From contig NC_088202.1 of assembly GCF_037126465.1 (NCBI RefSeq), positions 29,682,213 through 29,746,212 of the forward strand: a stretch of DNA of 64,000 nucleotides. The letters run 5' to 3'. The translations under genes were made by a program, and so were the position numbers. This DNA is from Ornithodoros turicata (Eukaryota > Arthropoda > Arachnida > Ixodida > Argasidae). Shown here in pieces: positions 48,880 through 60,256 of this stretch. How positions within the stretch are numbered: the stretch's first letter is position 1; every line of letters starts with the position of its first letter. Below the pieces are notes generated by a model. It did not search any database, was not told the origin of the DNA, and saw only the letters and a program-made list of their open reading frames with translations.

Positions 48880-51267
48880 CCCTTTGAGATAACGTATCTC
48901 GGACAGAAGCAAATCCAACAGCGGACTGCTTACACATGCAACTGTCTTGGATTTCTCTAACCACTTGTTATTTAATCGCTGCCTTGAGCTGTGTGTTCTG
49001 GAATGGTTCTGCATCGCCTCGACTGGTGGCTCGAAAAACGACGTGCGTTCCCTCACGAAATGGCTGGATTTCGTCGCCACCGAAGCTCCATGGATCCAGT
49101 TCTCGACCTAGTCTCTACAGTTCAACATGCTCGAGCCCATCGACGGATCGTCCGATCGGTCTTCCTCGACATCAAGCGCGCCTATGATACCGTCTCGCAC
49201 ATTTGTGTGCTGCATGCCTTGCGCTCGTTTGGAGTATCCGGTCGGCTCTTCATCTGGCTCCAAGACTTCCTTACGGACCGGACTGTCGCTGTCCGTACGT
49301 CCCAAGGCCAAAGCCCTCAGCATCCTGTTCCCCAAGGAGTCCCCCAAGGAAGCATTCTCAGCCCGACACTGTTTAACGTGGTGATGGCCGGCCTACAATC
49401 AGTAATTCCTCGCCAAGTGTCGTTCTCCGTGTATGCAGATGACGTCGCCCTTTGGACAGTAGGAAAATCACGCCCGGCTCTCCAGCGCCGCCTGCAGCTC
49501 GCTTTAAACAATATCCATACGTACCTGACGCACCTCGGGATGGACCTTTCACCCGAAAAGTGTGTCGAGCTCCCTTTCACGCGTAAAGCTATGGCCAATT
49601 TCCCACTTTGGCTTGGCTCAAAGAAGCTAGAACCAGTACGCTTTCACCGCTTCCTTGGCGTGGTAATCGACTCGGACTTGCGCTGGGCTCGGCACATTAA
49701 ACACCTTGAAACTAAAGTGCAGCGATGGCTCCCCGCAATCCAACATCTTTCTGGCCCAGGATGGGGCTGTGATCAGCGTTCCCTGCTCGCGGTTCACGCG
49801 GCATTGGTGAGGGCAACTGTGCTTTACAGCCTTCCTATTCTGCACAGGATATCAACAACTTCATTAAATACGCTTCGGTCCCTGTTTGCTCGAAGCCTTC
49901 GTCGATGTCTCGGAGTTCCAAGAATAGCTGAAACACGACAAGTACTGGCTGAAGCTGGTGAGCTCCCGCTTGAAGTTCTCCGTGAACGGGAAACGGCTCG
50001 GCACTACCTCCGTTTGCGTGCTCACATTCCCCGCCACCCGCTACTCAGGAAAATTCGATACCGCCCTGGAAGCGACTTCTATCGAGTAGCGCAGAGGACA
50101 CGCCAGACTCTCACTGGCTTCATAACTAAGGACACTATACCGCCGGAAGCCCCCTGGTCTCTCCCGGTACCGCCCACGTTTGTACGCCTCCCAAACCTTC
50201 TGCAAAGAAGAGATCAGGTCCCCCCTCAAGTCCTCCGAGCCCATTTTCATGCTCTGGTAGACGAGAAGTTTTCTACGTTTACGGCAGCATATACTGATGG
50301 CGCATCCCGAAACAACAAGTCCGCCTCAGCCTTCGTCATTCCATCCGAAGGCGTCGTGCACGGAAGACGCCTTTCACATCCAACCTCCTCCACAGCTGCG
50401 GAACTCTATGCCATCCTTTTCTTTCTACAACACATCGCTGATTTTCCACCCCGGGAATGGGCAGTCTTTACAGACTCCAAATCTGCACTTCAAGCAATTG
50501 AAACTTCCGGCATACGAGGCCCATCCGCACCCCTAGTCACCGACGTGTTAATGGCTTACCACACTATCTACGCCGCAGGCCACAGGCTAGTTCTCCAGTG
50601 GGTTCCAGTCCATTGTGGTGTCGTGGGGAACGAGCAGGCCGACAGCGCCGCAGAAGCAGCACTCTCGTCTCGGAACCGGACCCGTATTGTTCTGCTCAGA
50701 GGAGACCGCCGTTCAATTCTGCGACGTCTGGTGACACCCCTGGCTTCCCGCCAACGGACAACCGACATTCTTCCCCCCTCTATGTTGAACAGAGTTGATC
50801 CCATGCTCGCTTTCCGCATGCCACGAAACACATCTCGTCAGGATGCTGCATTAATCCACCGCATGCGCCTCGATGTGGCCTTTACAGCTCAGTGGCGTTA
50901 CCGCTTGAGACAAATTGATTCTCCCACCTGTTGCCACTGTGGTGCTCTTGAGGATCTGGAGCACATTCTTCTTCATTGCCCTCACTACGAACCTTCCCGA
51001 ATCACACTCTCCGAGTCTCTTCGTCAGCTGGACTCTCGCCCTTTCTCCCTACCGAAATTGCTTGGTCCCTGGCCCAATCCAGCCCAGCAACGCTCTGCGC
51101 TCAAAGCTCTTCTGACATTTCTGGACACCATCGGACTTCGATCGTTATTGTAAAGGGGCTCGTTATTTTATTCCCCCCATTCCACCAAGCACTGGGGTAG
51201 AGTACCGCCTGTTGCGATGAAACTCCCCACTCTCCAAGGCCGAAAATAAAGTTGTTGCTGTTGTTGG
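48880..51267 (+). mobile_element. I-type LINE with RNase H, 5'-truncated
   Basis: RT-RNase H ORF2 and a 3' UTR ending GTTGTTGCTGTTGTTGG, a simple repeat tail typical of I-clade elements. 5'-truncated within the RT fingers (SWISLTTC at about 48947, in a frame one base off from the main ORF). Confidence 0.85.
48991..51153 (+). CDS. LINE ORF2: reverse transcriptase, RNase H, zinc-finger C-terminus (720 aa)
   Basis: Long intact frame. RT boxes: SVFLDIKRAYDTVSH (A), GVPQGSILSPTLFNVVMAGL (B), VYADDVALW (C, residues about 146-154), KCVELPFT, FLGVVIDSDL. RNase H: AAYTDGASRNN (first Asp), AAELYAILFF (Glu), VFTDSKSAL (Asp), GNEQADSAAEAAL (last Asp). C-terminal zinc motif CCHCGALEDLEHILLHC. The 5' part of ORF2 (endonuclease) and ORF1 are missing. 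The frame is open, so the insertion is young, but it cannot be autonomous. Confidence 0.9.
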   Translation: MCSGMVLHRLDWWLEKRRAFPHEMAGFRRHRSSMDPVLDLVSTVQHARAHRRIVRSVFLDIKRAYDTVSHICVLHALRSFGVSGRLFIWLQDFLTDRTVAVRTSQGQSPQHPVPQGVPQGSILSPTLFNVVMAGLQSVIPRQVSFSVYADDVALWTVGKSRPALQRRLQLALNNIHTYLTHLGMDLSPEKCVELPFTRKAMANFPLWLGSKKLEPVRFHRFLGVVIDSDLRWARHIKHLETKVQRWLPAIQHLSGPGWGCDQRSLLAVHAALVRATVLYSLPILHRISTTSLNTLRSLFARSLRRCLGVPRIAETRQVLAEAGELPLEVLRERETARHYLRLRAHIPRHPLLRKIRYRPGSDFYRVAQRTRQTLTGFITKDTIPPEAPWSLPVPPTFVRLPNLLQRRDQVPPQVLRAHFHALVDEKFSTFTAAYTDGASRNNKSASAFVIPSEGVVHGRRLSHPTSSTAAELYAILFFLQHIADFPPREWAVFTDSKSALQAIETSGIRGPSAPLVTDVLMAYHTIYAAGHRLVLQWVPVHCGVVGNEQADSAAEAALSSRNRTRIVLLRGDRRSILRRLVTPLASRQRTTDILPPSMLNRVDPMLAFRMPRNTSRQDAALIHRMRLDVAFTAQWRYRLRQIDSPTCCHCGALEDLEHILLHCPHYEPSRITLSESLRQLDSRPFSLPKLLGPWPNPAQQRSALKALLTFLDTIGLRSLL

Positions 51268-52069
51268 AAATCTAGGCAGCATCCAGAGTCCCTGCAATGT
51301 GTTGCCATGTTTCTCGAGGGCATCAAAAGTCTGTCCTTGGCTGCCTATGTTTCACTATGGCTCTCAGATACAAGCTACCCCATTTCAACACAGTAGAAAA
51401 CACAGATTTGTAAATAGCATCTGTTGATTGCACTGTACATACCCCCCATATAAAGGATCATAGTGGATACTACATCTTGTGCAATAATGTCAGGAACACA
51501 AAAAAGCTAGATTTGAAACCACTCTTACGTCGTAGTAGTAGTATTATTTGTATGAAGCTACGCAATTCCTGTTCTGCAAATAATTTAAACGATATGTTTC
51601 ATCTGCCAGCGTGATGATCCCCTGAAAAGCAATTCACACTTGGCCGGAACTACCGGTTCTGAAACCTATCCCTGACATGTGTAGCCATCAGGGAGGAAAC
51701 CCAAGGGCTGCGGTGGAAAAGACAAACACACACGGGCTATGTTCTCACTGTGTATCAGCTGCTCTGGCTACTAAGAAGAACATGTTCCAAAATAATATAA
51801 CATGGCTTGACATGATACGCCGGCGAAAGCTAACCAATAAAATTAGTAGTTAAATGTACAATACGTAAACACTTGCCATAACATGACAGTTTCCTTCCTG
51901 TATTCATGCGCTACCATTCAACCCACATAAACAGTGTACTGAATTTTTTATAGCATTACACGTCATTTGACAGAACTTGAACAAGATTATATAGCACACG
52001 ATAAAAGTAGAGTGAACATAATGTGCAGAAAAAATGGCTAGGAAGCAAGCGAGCTGGTGAAGATGATGA

Positions 52070-52160
52070 ATATGTAAAACCCCCAAGACTAGGGAACACA
52101 AAGGGACGTGTTTGTGTCTGTCCCCTTTAGTTTAGTCTGTCCCTTTGGGTTTTACATCAT
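52070..52160. repeat. Imperfect hairpin related to 60147-60256
   Basis: Left ATGATGAATATGTAAAACCC...AAGGGAC and right GTCCCTTTGGGTTTTACATC form an imperfect inverted repeat. It shares AGACTAGGGAACAC and GTTTGTGTCTGTC-type motifs with the hairpin at 60147. Confidence 0.6.
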
Positions 52161-52436
52161 GCATAATGTGCAGCTTTCCATTCACGCTTAATGGCCGTAG
52201 CAGTAATGCATGAAGGCCACTGCTAAGTTGTGTTGAGAAACACCACTTTATGTTTGCCATGTCTAAACGAAACATACCTGACCTCACCCAAATTAACCGT
52301 TCTGAGTCTGGAACACACAAAGAGAAAAACGCAACACACGCCACAACATTAACAGATAGGCAAATGAGCTGTGGCGAGCTCCACCTTGGGACAAAGTCAA
52401 CAAGTAATTCACCAAAAGTCAATGAGCGCCTGAAAT

Positions 52437-52490
52437 GTAACATGTCTGACTGGTAGCAGGACGGTCCACGTTCAATTCCTGGTGCTAGCA
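52437..52490 (+). pseudogene. tRNA-like relic resembling 31771-31845
   Basis: ACATGTCTGACTGGTAGCAG and GTTCAATTCCTGGTGCTAGC align with the 3' two-thirds of the tRNA-like sequence at 31771, including the terminal GCTAGCAC/GTCAGCAC. The anticodon arm is not foldable. It is followed by CTTTTT. Confidence 0.5.
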
Positions 52491-54836
52491 CTGACTGGCT
52501 TTTTCATGAATTATTTGTTGAAGTTTCGATGTGCTTGAGAACTATTCGTCAACCATCGTATCCTCATGAGGTGATGAGGGTTTGTCATCCCAAAGAGACT
52601 CTCTTTCTGGCATGTGTCCTTATGGATGCTCATCACTGCAGAAAAAAAAAGTAAAAAGCATTTAATGACAAGTCGTATAGTGGTATGTAGTCGTATAGTG
52701 GTAAGTAGTATATATGTAGTCGGATAGTCGTATTTACTGTATAATGATTGTGCACAACAGAAAGAAGACTTTCGCACAGAAGGCTGTACTTCTTGAGGTC
52801 TAACATCAAGTTACAAAATTCCAGAATATATAAGACATGTTGTAAGGTAGAGAACAAGTGGAGTTATTGAGTTTTCGAGTTGAGTTGAGGGGGGAGTTGT
52901 ACCCCCTTTTTATTTTATTATTTATGATTGTATAATTATTTTTATGTCTGTACCATCCCTCGCTCTCTACATTACAACATGATTTATATATTCTGGGATT
53001 TGTAACTTCATATTAGACTTTAACAAGAGCAGCCATGTGCACGAAAGTCTCGTCTCATTAAAATTTAGATGCTCTCAACAGTCTTCTTTCTGTTGTGAAT
53101 CTCTATCGCAGCATACCTGCACATTGCTGTTCTACGTACTGTGACTTTGCAGTAAGAGTATGGACTTTGGGTAAAAAGACTACACAGCACTGCTTAGGTA
53201 TTTTTGCCTATCGAACAGTATGTATGTATGCAGTATGCACACAGTATTTGTGCACCGGACCCACTAAAAATGTAATGAATGTGGCCACGGTAACGCACCA
53301 AGTTCCACATAATTATTGTAGAATCCAGGTATTTTAGCTTACATGTCAATCCAGTACCACATCCAGTGTGAAGTTGTGACAAATAAATAGTTTCCATTTT
53401 TCTTAGCTCTCAGAACACAGACAGTGAATTAATAAGAGTAGACAACGTTAACATGAATTCTGGGCTATTCTTCAATTAAAGATTCACAGATAGTAAAGGC
53501 ACCTTCCTCAATGGACGATGATGACACTGAAAATTCTAAAACGTTATCAGAGGCGACATCAGCTTCTGCGTGTCAGAAAGGATTGTATGTCCAACAGTAA
53601 TCCAGCTAACAGTAACAAAAATGTGCAAAAGACAAATTCACTGAACTAATGTAACGTACCTTCTATATCAGACAGTGAAGGTTGTAACACCCCACCCAGA
53701 GGAACCAGTGTCCAAACAGCAAAAGTGCTTGAACTGGGAGATAGCAGCTAATCGGAATGGCGACCTTTGTTTTCCACCCTGAAAGCACAGGTTGTAACTT
53801 TGAGGGCAGATTTAAAAGTGGTGTCAAGATGTGTGCATGCGAGCGCACATGAAAAGTTGAACATAGGTGAATACTCAAATTATAACATCACATTGTCATA
53901 CCTGTTGGTGGAGGTAGACTGCAACTAACGTGTCAGCAATTTCTTCATGCACCAGATGCAAGCCAGATCCTGCTTCATTTCCGCCTTCAGCGTGCACCTG
54001 TGATAATTCAGAAGTTAGATTATCAATAATATTGTGTTGTGAATCGTGGTTATACCAGAGTAAGCGCAGTAGGACAGCTGCACAATCGATTCATTAAGCT
54101 TGCTATTTTTTTATATCTGAACCTCGATTTACGTTTTTTGCTCTCGTTTTTTCCCTTCATCCTCCCGTGGCACGTTCAAAATGTTGTGTGTTGGGCACCT
54201 CAGATTTTCATCAGACGATTTCGTGCCGAGATTCCAAATTGCCACTGGAGTCGCGCGTAACCTATGATAACATTCGTGGACGAAATCCTTGCAGTGGAAA
54301 TTAGCAGGCACCACTGTCAGCCAAGAGCTTCGCACTGCTTGGTCTTTTGGCAGCTTATAATAGTTAACACTTGAATGCTCCGATGAATTGTTCCAACAGC
54401 GTAGCACCGTCGCATCTTCGACAACTTCGCCGTGGCATATCACGTATCATATCGCTCCATCCCATAAAAGGCAAGGTCTGAACAAGGAAATGCACTTTCT
54501 AAACGACGCCGTGCCCCCCAAAAAAATATTCACATGCTTTGTTTCCGGCTTAGCAACAACATAACAGCTGTTCGCTTATGTACGATGCACAGAGGACGAA
54601 ACGAAAGAAGCCAAGCGGCCAAGCCAAGAGTCCATGCAAAGCCAAAGACAGATAAACCGAGAGCAGTGACGTCGGTGCGCCCGTGCGCAGGGTTGGCCGA
54701 CGGTCTGACGGCCGGGCGTGGGAACTAAAAAAACTTTTCTAAAAAACTACGAACAGTTGGAGCAAGATATTTCGCACACATATTCAGTGTTCGGTAATGA
54801 ACACACAGCGCGAGTATCGCTCAGTTCTGTGGCACT

Positions 54837-55200
54837 TCAAAATCGCCATATCTGACTTTTAAGGACCTCGAACTGTAAGTCGTTCCAAAAGAATAAAGCT
54901 TCTGTGCAGTCCAGAAAAAGATTATCGACAGTCTCGGGCGTATTGCAAAATCTGCAGTTCACGGACCACGGAACATAGAATCCCTTTTGGTGAAGCCAAG
55001 CTTTCACGGGAAGTGTGGACGTGTGTAGTTTAAAGAAAAGGGACTTCATGTTGGGCTTGGCAGGCATCTTCTTGACTCTGCACAATACATCCGTGCCATG
55101 CCAGCCGGAGGAGATTTGACGGTAGAGGGGCACAGGAAAGAGAACTTCGAGAAGATGAACTACAGATGTACTACAGTCTCTACGACAGTCAAGTGTTGAA
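54837..55200 (-). pseudogene. tRNA-associated LINE copy 5, internal fragment
   Basis: Minus frame VKKMPAKPNMKSLFFKLHTS and CRFCNTPETVDNLFLDC, close to LINE 2 (29750-29900). No A-tail and no tRNA sequence is attached, so this fragment was displaced or lost its ends. Confidence 0.8.
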
Positions 55201-55209
55201 AACGCAGTT

Positions 55210-56000
55210 GCATTGCCCAGGGAATACATTATTGACCCAATGGACGGGAAGGGGTAAGAGTCCCTTACAGTTACTGCGTTAAGTCGACGGTAGTCGACGA
55301 ATAACCTAGCCGTACCATCACGTTTCGGAGCCAGGACAACAGGAAATGCCTAAGGGCTCTGGGACCTTTGTACTGCACCAACTTGGAGCATTTCGTCAAG
55401 AGCAGCGTCTAATAAGGCACGCTCATGAACACTCAATGGTCGCGGATTACAACGCCAAGGTCTAGCGTTGCGGGTGTCTATGCTATGCTGTAACACAGAC
55501 GACTTACCCGGTGTCTCCGTAAAGATTCCGTCAAACTGCCGCAGTACTTGTTCAAGTTGACGGCGCTGCTCCTCGGGACCATGGAATGACCCCAAGATAG
55601 ACGGCAGCCCAGACGTTTCAATGGACGCTGCCACAGCTTGCTGTGCACACAGTGTTCCCGTGCTGCGGCGAAGCGGAAAAATCCCGACGAGCCGTGGTAC
55701 ACGTATCCTGTATTGGGCAGGTCCAGCACAAACTTCTGCCGGATGATGAAGTCTCTGCCCAGGATAACAGGAACTACAAGGCCAGGAAGGTGCACGAAGC
55801 GCTGCTTTCGTAGTCTGCCATCAAAACGTATCCAGAGCACAACTGCAGCCTGTGCTGGAACGGAGCCATTGGAAGCAAGACGAAGAGTGACATCTGTGGA
55901 TTGCAATTCCACATGCCGTGATACACAATGCTCGTACACACTGTCCCCGATAAGGGAAAGCGTAGCTCCCGTGTCGATAAGGGCGATGTAATCTCAACCC
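55210..56000 (-). pseudogene. Ty3/gypsy protease-RT fragment
   Basis: On the minus strand: IALIDTGATLSLIGDSVYEH (protease DTG, about 55990-55935), VILGRDFIIRQKFVLDL, a linker with FDGIFTETPGK, then LAPKRDGTARLFVDYRRLN (RT N-terminus, about 55330-55270). Indels separate the pieces. This gypsy differs from the one at 35216. It abuts the LINE fragment at about 55205. Confidence 0.8.
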
Positions 56001-56169
56001 GATATTCGAACAGCGGTGTTTGGTTTCTTATCCTCGATGAAATCTCGGACAGAAAAAGCAAGAGGAGCCAAAGCATCTCTTTGCATTATCTTACTGCTTG
56101 CAAAGCTAGTTTTTGACTGATCAAGGCCACAGGTAGTAACCGTTTGCTCGATTTCTTTGCAAGTTGCCA

Positions 56170-56560
56170 TAGCTGGGCGGCCTCACTCATGAGGACCCTC
56201 ATGAGGACGCCTCACCCTCACCTCACGACGGTGAGGTGAGGATGAGTGAGGCCAGACTACGCTGAAAGTTCCTCATGAGGACAGTCGTGAGGCATTGTCC
56301 CTCATGAGGCACGCCGTGAGGGCCCTCATGAGGCCAGTCGTCGTGAGGCCATCAGTACGTGAGGGTACAACGTATTCCGTGAGGAGCCTCACTGATGAGG
56401 CCGTGAGGCCCTTTGTGAGGAGCCTCACCGATGATGCCGGGAGGCCCTTTGTGAAGAACCTCACCGATGAGGCCGTGAGGCCCTTTGTGAGGAACCTCAC
56501 GGATGAGGTCATGGGTCCATTCATGAAGAGCCTCACGGATGAAGGGGAAGCCACTGTATC
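56170..56560. repeat. CTCATGAGG-rich minisatellite (left)
   Basis: Irregular repeats built on CCTCATGAGG, CCGTGAGG and GAGCCTCACCGATGAGGCCG, with locally palindromic units. A related array lies at 60780-61260 on the other side of the DNA transposon. Confidence 0.85.
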
Positions 56561-57243
56561 CCCTCGCTTGGAGAAGGTGTGCGGCAGATGACATCACTCT
56601 GCGCGAAGGGCCAATGGAAATTCGAAGATCTTCAAGGATCGCCATGTTCCGTTCTTAGGTTTCATTCCTTCATATACAGGGTGGTCCACCAACCATGATA
56701 GAAATTCATAGTAAAAAAACGTTGGCCCCAGAGAGACATGCGGTCAAGGGATTTTTTTTCCGCCAAGAACTTTTGCCACATATTGGTAACATTTTTATCT
56801 CATTTTAATTGACGGAAGGTTAATTTCTTGAATTGAACTCCGAAATTTTCCAAGGCAATCTGACGTTTTCTTTGCGGAAATGGGTTCCTCGTGGTCATTT
56901 TTCTCAGTATAGCACATAATCCCACTCGTAATGCAATGACAATTGCCGAAATAAATTCGTCGAAAATGCGTGGAGACTGAGCCCTTGGCTCCGCCTCTTT
57001 TTTGACGGCTCTAAGTTTGAGCGCAAAGCTGCGAAGAAAGGAGGTTACATTGACACGCCACACGAAGGGGGAAATGGTTATAAGCCTTACCCACGGAACA
57101 AGCACCCGCGGTGAGTGCGGGAATCAGAGCTGTCTTACCAAAAATGAGGTCACCCGACGTGTTCACAGGTAGGGAAGTAAATCATTTTTGGACCGTTTTG
57201 CACTCGGGTCTCAGTGAATGTAGTGAAGAAGTAAACGGCAGCG

Positions 57244-57471
57244 ATGGCAAGCACCGTGTATTCCAACCAAGAAAAAACAAGGATGACCATTGCTCTGGGG
57301 GCTGCAGGTATGGACTATGACAGAGCAGTCCTCAAATACAGTGAAATGCTTCCAGGAACTAGGGTGGTGAGCTCTTGTACCACAAGGCGTGCATTTGTGA
57401 GACTGTCCACAACAGGAAGTTTCCATTCCGGTATTCACACGCGACAGGCCTCCGCGTTCACCACGTGGTAG
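57244..57471 (+). pseudogene. DUF4817-like helix-turn-helix protein, N-terminal part
   Basis: 75 aa beginning MASTVYSNQEKTRMTIALGA, then YDRAVLKYSEMLPGTR, ..TRRAFVRLSTTGSFHSG. This spacing (YSNQE, A...Y.E..P, R...RL..TGSF) is the DUF4817 DNA-binding-like module found in arthropod transposable elements. A C-terminal piece (HLCIAADGKRFERF) is recognisable at 58300-58345 beyond the mariner. Broken. Confidence 0.6.
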
Positions 57472-57481
57472 TCCAAAGTTT

Positions 57482-58105
57482 GTGCAAAACAGAAGACACG
57501 TGCTGGACAAGATGGCCGACAACGAGGTGAGCGCGCACATCGAACAGCGAGTTGCCATGAGGTTTCTCGTGAATGAAGGCGTAGAGTCATCTGAAATTCA
57601 CAGAAGACTTCAGGCTCAGTATGGCGACGATACACTTAGCCGCAACGAAGCGTTTGAGTGGTGCAAACGGTTCCGAGATGGCCGTACATCAGTGCAGGAC
57701 AACCCCGGCCGGGGCGGCTCAGAGCCCAGTGTCAGAGTTCCTCAGAACACCCAACTTGTGGAGTGCCTGATCCTCAAGAACCGACGGATATCATGTCTCG
57801 ATATCAATAGTGCATATTACTGCCAGATTCTCAGGCGTGTGCGTAAGGCGCTGAAGCCAAATCGGCCGGGCCTCATCACCAAAGGAGTCCTCCTCCTACA
57901 GGACAATGCACGACCGCATACCGCACATCTCACGACACGCACCTTACAGGGACTTGGCTGGGGGTTGCTGCCACATTCCCCTTACAGTCCAGATCTCGCC
58001 CCTAGCGATTTCCGTCTCTTCGGGCCATTGAAGGCGTTCCTTGGGGCCCAGCTGCGACGACGAGGTCAAGAATGCGGTCCGACCATGGCTGCTACGCGCT
58101 GGTAA
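57482..58105 (+). pseudogene. Mariner transposase, internally deleted
   Basis: The N-terminal HTH part is HIEQRVAMRFLVNEGVESSE, EIHRRLQAQYGDDTLSRNEA and FEWCKRFRDGRTSVQDNPGR. The C-terminal catalytic part is GVLLLQDNARPHTAHLT and LLPHSPYSPDLAPSDFRLFG (second and third Asp of the D,D34D triad). The central region with the first catalytic Asp is deleted, so 208 aa remain of about 345. The right end of the mariner is marked by CGGTTTGACTTGAACGCCCC near 58267. The left TIR is missing. Best start is probably the MADNEVSAHIEQ Met at 57512. Confidence 0.85.
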
Positions 58106-59179
58106 GGATTTCTACGCTGCTTGCATCCAAGCCCTCGTGAAACGCTGGGACAAGTGCATTAGTGCAGCTGGAGATTACGTGGAAAAATAAACTAATTTCT
58201 CGCCTGTAAGTTCATTTTACTGTTGAAAAAAATGAAAAATCCCGGTTTGACTTGAACGCCCCTCGTAAAAAGGGCCGTGGAAGATACAATTCGGAGAGCC
58301 CACCTGTGCATTGCAGCAGATGGCAAACGCTTCGAACGCTTTTACGCTAACGATAACCTAATCAAAGTACACAGGAAGTGTGTTGAATGTGAAGAAATCC
58401 GTATCATGTTGAAACAAACGAATTGAAAAAAGACGAGAGCTGACAAGAGTTCGTGCATACAACTCTCTCTCTCTCACACACACACATACACAGGTTCATG
58501 ACAATAAGGTAGTGCAGAAGAACTACGAGACCGCTATCAGCGGTCATAGTGAAAACTGCCGCGTACGCACCCAAAAGCAAACAAGCACACTGAGCAAAAC
58601 ACGAATAAAGGAAAAAGAGCGCGACCCTGAAACTGACGTGGGCAAAGCTGATACCTGTCAGCGGAACTCTTCTGCGTGTCAACGTAACCTCCTTTCTTCG
58701 CAGCTTTGCGCTCAAACTTGCTCCAATGTGTGCCAATGGCTCTCATTTCCACGATTTTCGGCGAATTTATTTCGGCAATTGCCATTGCATTACGAGTGGG
58801 GGGGGGGGGATATGTTTATTAAGAAAAAGAAAGGAAAGGAAACGAGTGGGGTTATGCGCTATACTGAGTAAAATGACGACGGGGAACCCATTTCCGCAAA
58901 GAATACGTTAGATTGCCTTGGGAAATTTCGGAGTTCAATTCAAGAAATTAACTTTCCGTCAATTGAAATGAAATAAAAATATTACAAATATATGACAAAA
59001 GTTACTGACAGAAAAAAATCCCTTCACCGCATGTCTCTTCAGGACCTACGTTTTTTACTATGAATTTCTATCAGGGTCGGTGGACCACCTTATATGAAGG
59101 CTACCATGAAGAATCTCACTTCAAAGGGGCATGCGACTTTTTCATGGGTGACCTTACAGATAAGTCATGACTTTCTTAA

Positions 59180-59676
59180 GGGCTAAACGCATGGAGCGTT
59201 TTTCCGACGTTTTCAGGACGCGCGCGCGCTCGGCGTGCGTGTGACCTGGTAAAAACCAGTTTTTCAACGCGCGCGGAGGGCGTACGCCGGAATCTGTCGA
59301 CTACAGATATTCGAGCGCGTCTGGGCGCGTTTTCCGAGAAGTAGACATAACCATGGCCGTCGTGCGGCAGACAAGGTGGCGTATGAGCAGCTCGCATAAA
59401 TTTTTGGGACATTATCCATCACACTAAATTTACGTGAACATTTTAATGGTATCTGGAATGAAGGAACACAGGAACCACAGGAAAGAAGAGCAGCTGCACG
59501 TTCTAACAGATATTTGTGGTCGACGAATATAGCAACAGTGGCGCGCGTCACTCGCTCCGTTCGCGTCCCATGCGTTTCGGGTGGTCGCCTCGCTGGTGTT
59601 TCTTCGCCACGTGTGCAGGGCCATGGCGTACGCGCGACGTTTTGACGCTGAGAAAACGTCCAATGGGTTTCGCCCT
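59180..59676. mobile_element. TTAA-type MITE, about 500 bp
   Basis: Imperfect terminal inverted repeats GGGCTAAACGCATGGAGCGT and (right, reversed) GGGCGAAACCCATTGGACGT, with CGACGTTTTCAGGACGCGCG-like inner parts. Flanked by TTAA (59176-59179) and TTAG (59677-59680). No coding capacity is recognised. GC-rich and CG-rich inside. Confidence 0.6.
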
Positions 59677-59680
59677 TTAG

Positions 59681-60146
59681 GCGGTCACGTTATTTTGTTG
59701 CATAAGATAAAACCCCGAGAATAGGGAACACGATTTCGAAGTCGTGTTTTGAGCGCCACACTACCTCTTATGGGTTCGTTTTTTCTGCCTGTTTACCGGA
59801 ATAGCAGCCTCGTTTGGAGAGGCCCTGTACCGCGTTTTCAAAAGCGCGTGCAGCTGCTTTCCCCCGCTAATTTCGAATGATTGCAAATGGACACACGCGT
59901 GCTGTGCCGTGCCAAAGGTGCCATGTGCGGTGTTTTTGTATTTTCTTTTTAAACAAATGGTTACCGCTGCTGGGAATGTAACGAGGCTTTCTTTTTATTT
60001 TGACATCTCTTGTTCTTAACAGCATAAAGCTCAATATAAAGCAGCCTTTACCGGGCTCCCCAAAGTCTGTGCGACAGCAATAATGAAGGAAGTACTAAGG
60101 AAGGAACTAACAAAGCAGAACAAACAAATAACAATCAAAAAGATCT
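59681..60146. other. No recognised gene
   Basis: Short frames only. An AAAACCCCGAGAATAGGGAA stretch near 59709, followed by a small CACGATTTCGAAGTCGTG hairpin, is similar to the arm of the hairpin at 60147, suggesting a further relic of that family. Confidence 0.45.
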
Positions 60147-60256
60147 ATGATGAAAAACCCGAGACTGGGGAAGAGACGAAAAACAGACGTTGAAATTGAG
60201 AGTTTGTGTGCGTCATCTGTTTTTCGTCTTTTCCCCAGTCTCGGGTTTTTCATCAT
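60147..60256. repeat. Hairpin element, ~43-bp arms
   Basis: ATGATGAAAAACCCGAGACT on the left and its reverse complement at the right (ending CATCAT at 60256), with near-perfect pairing over 60147-60189 and 60214-60256 and a 24-base loop containing GTTTGTGTGCG. Shares motifs with 52070-52160. Confidence 0.85.

Larger units (their letters stand above)
51268..54836. other. No recognised gene; scattered hairpin and tRNA relics
   Basis: AT-rich sequence with only short, overlapping open frames. Two relics are listed separately (52070-52160, 52437-52490). There is a TAGTCGTATAGTGG-type local repeat near 52670-52735. Confidence 0.45.
56668..59105 (+). mobile_element. DNA transposon with ~400-bp terminal inverted repeats
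   Basis: CTTCATATACAGGGTGGTCC at the left and the reverse complement of its near copy at the right (ending TTATATGAAGG). TIRs run inward to about 57070 and 58660 (for example CGCAAAGCTGCGAAGAAAGG at 57024 and its mirror). Inside are a DUF4817-like helix-turn-helix gene and, inserted later, a deleted mariner. The superfamily is not identified. Confidence 0.75.
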
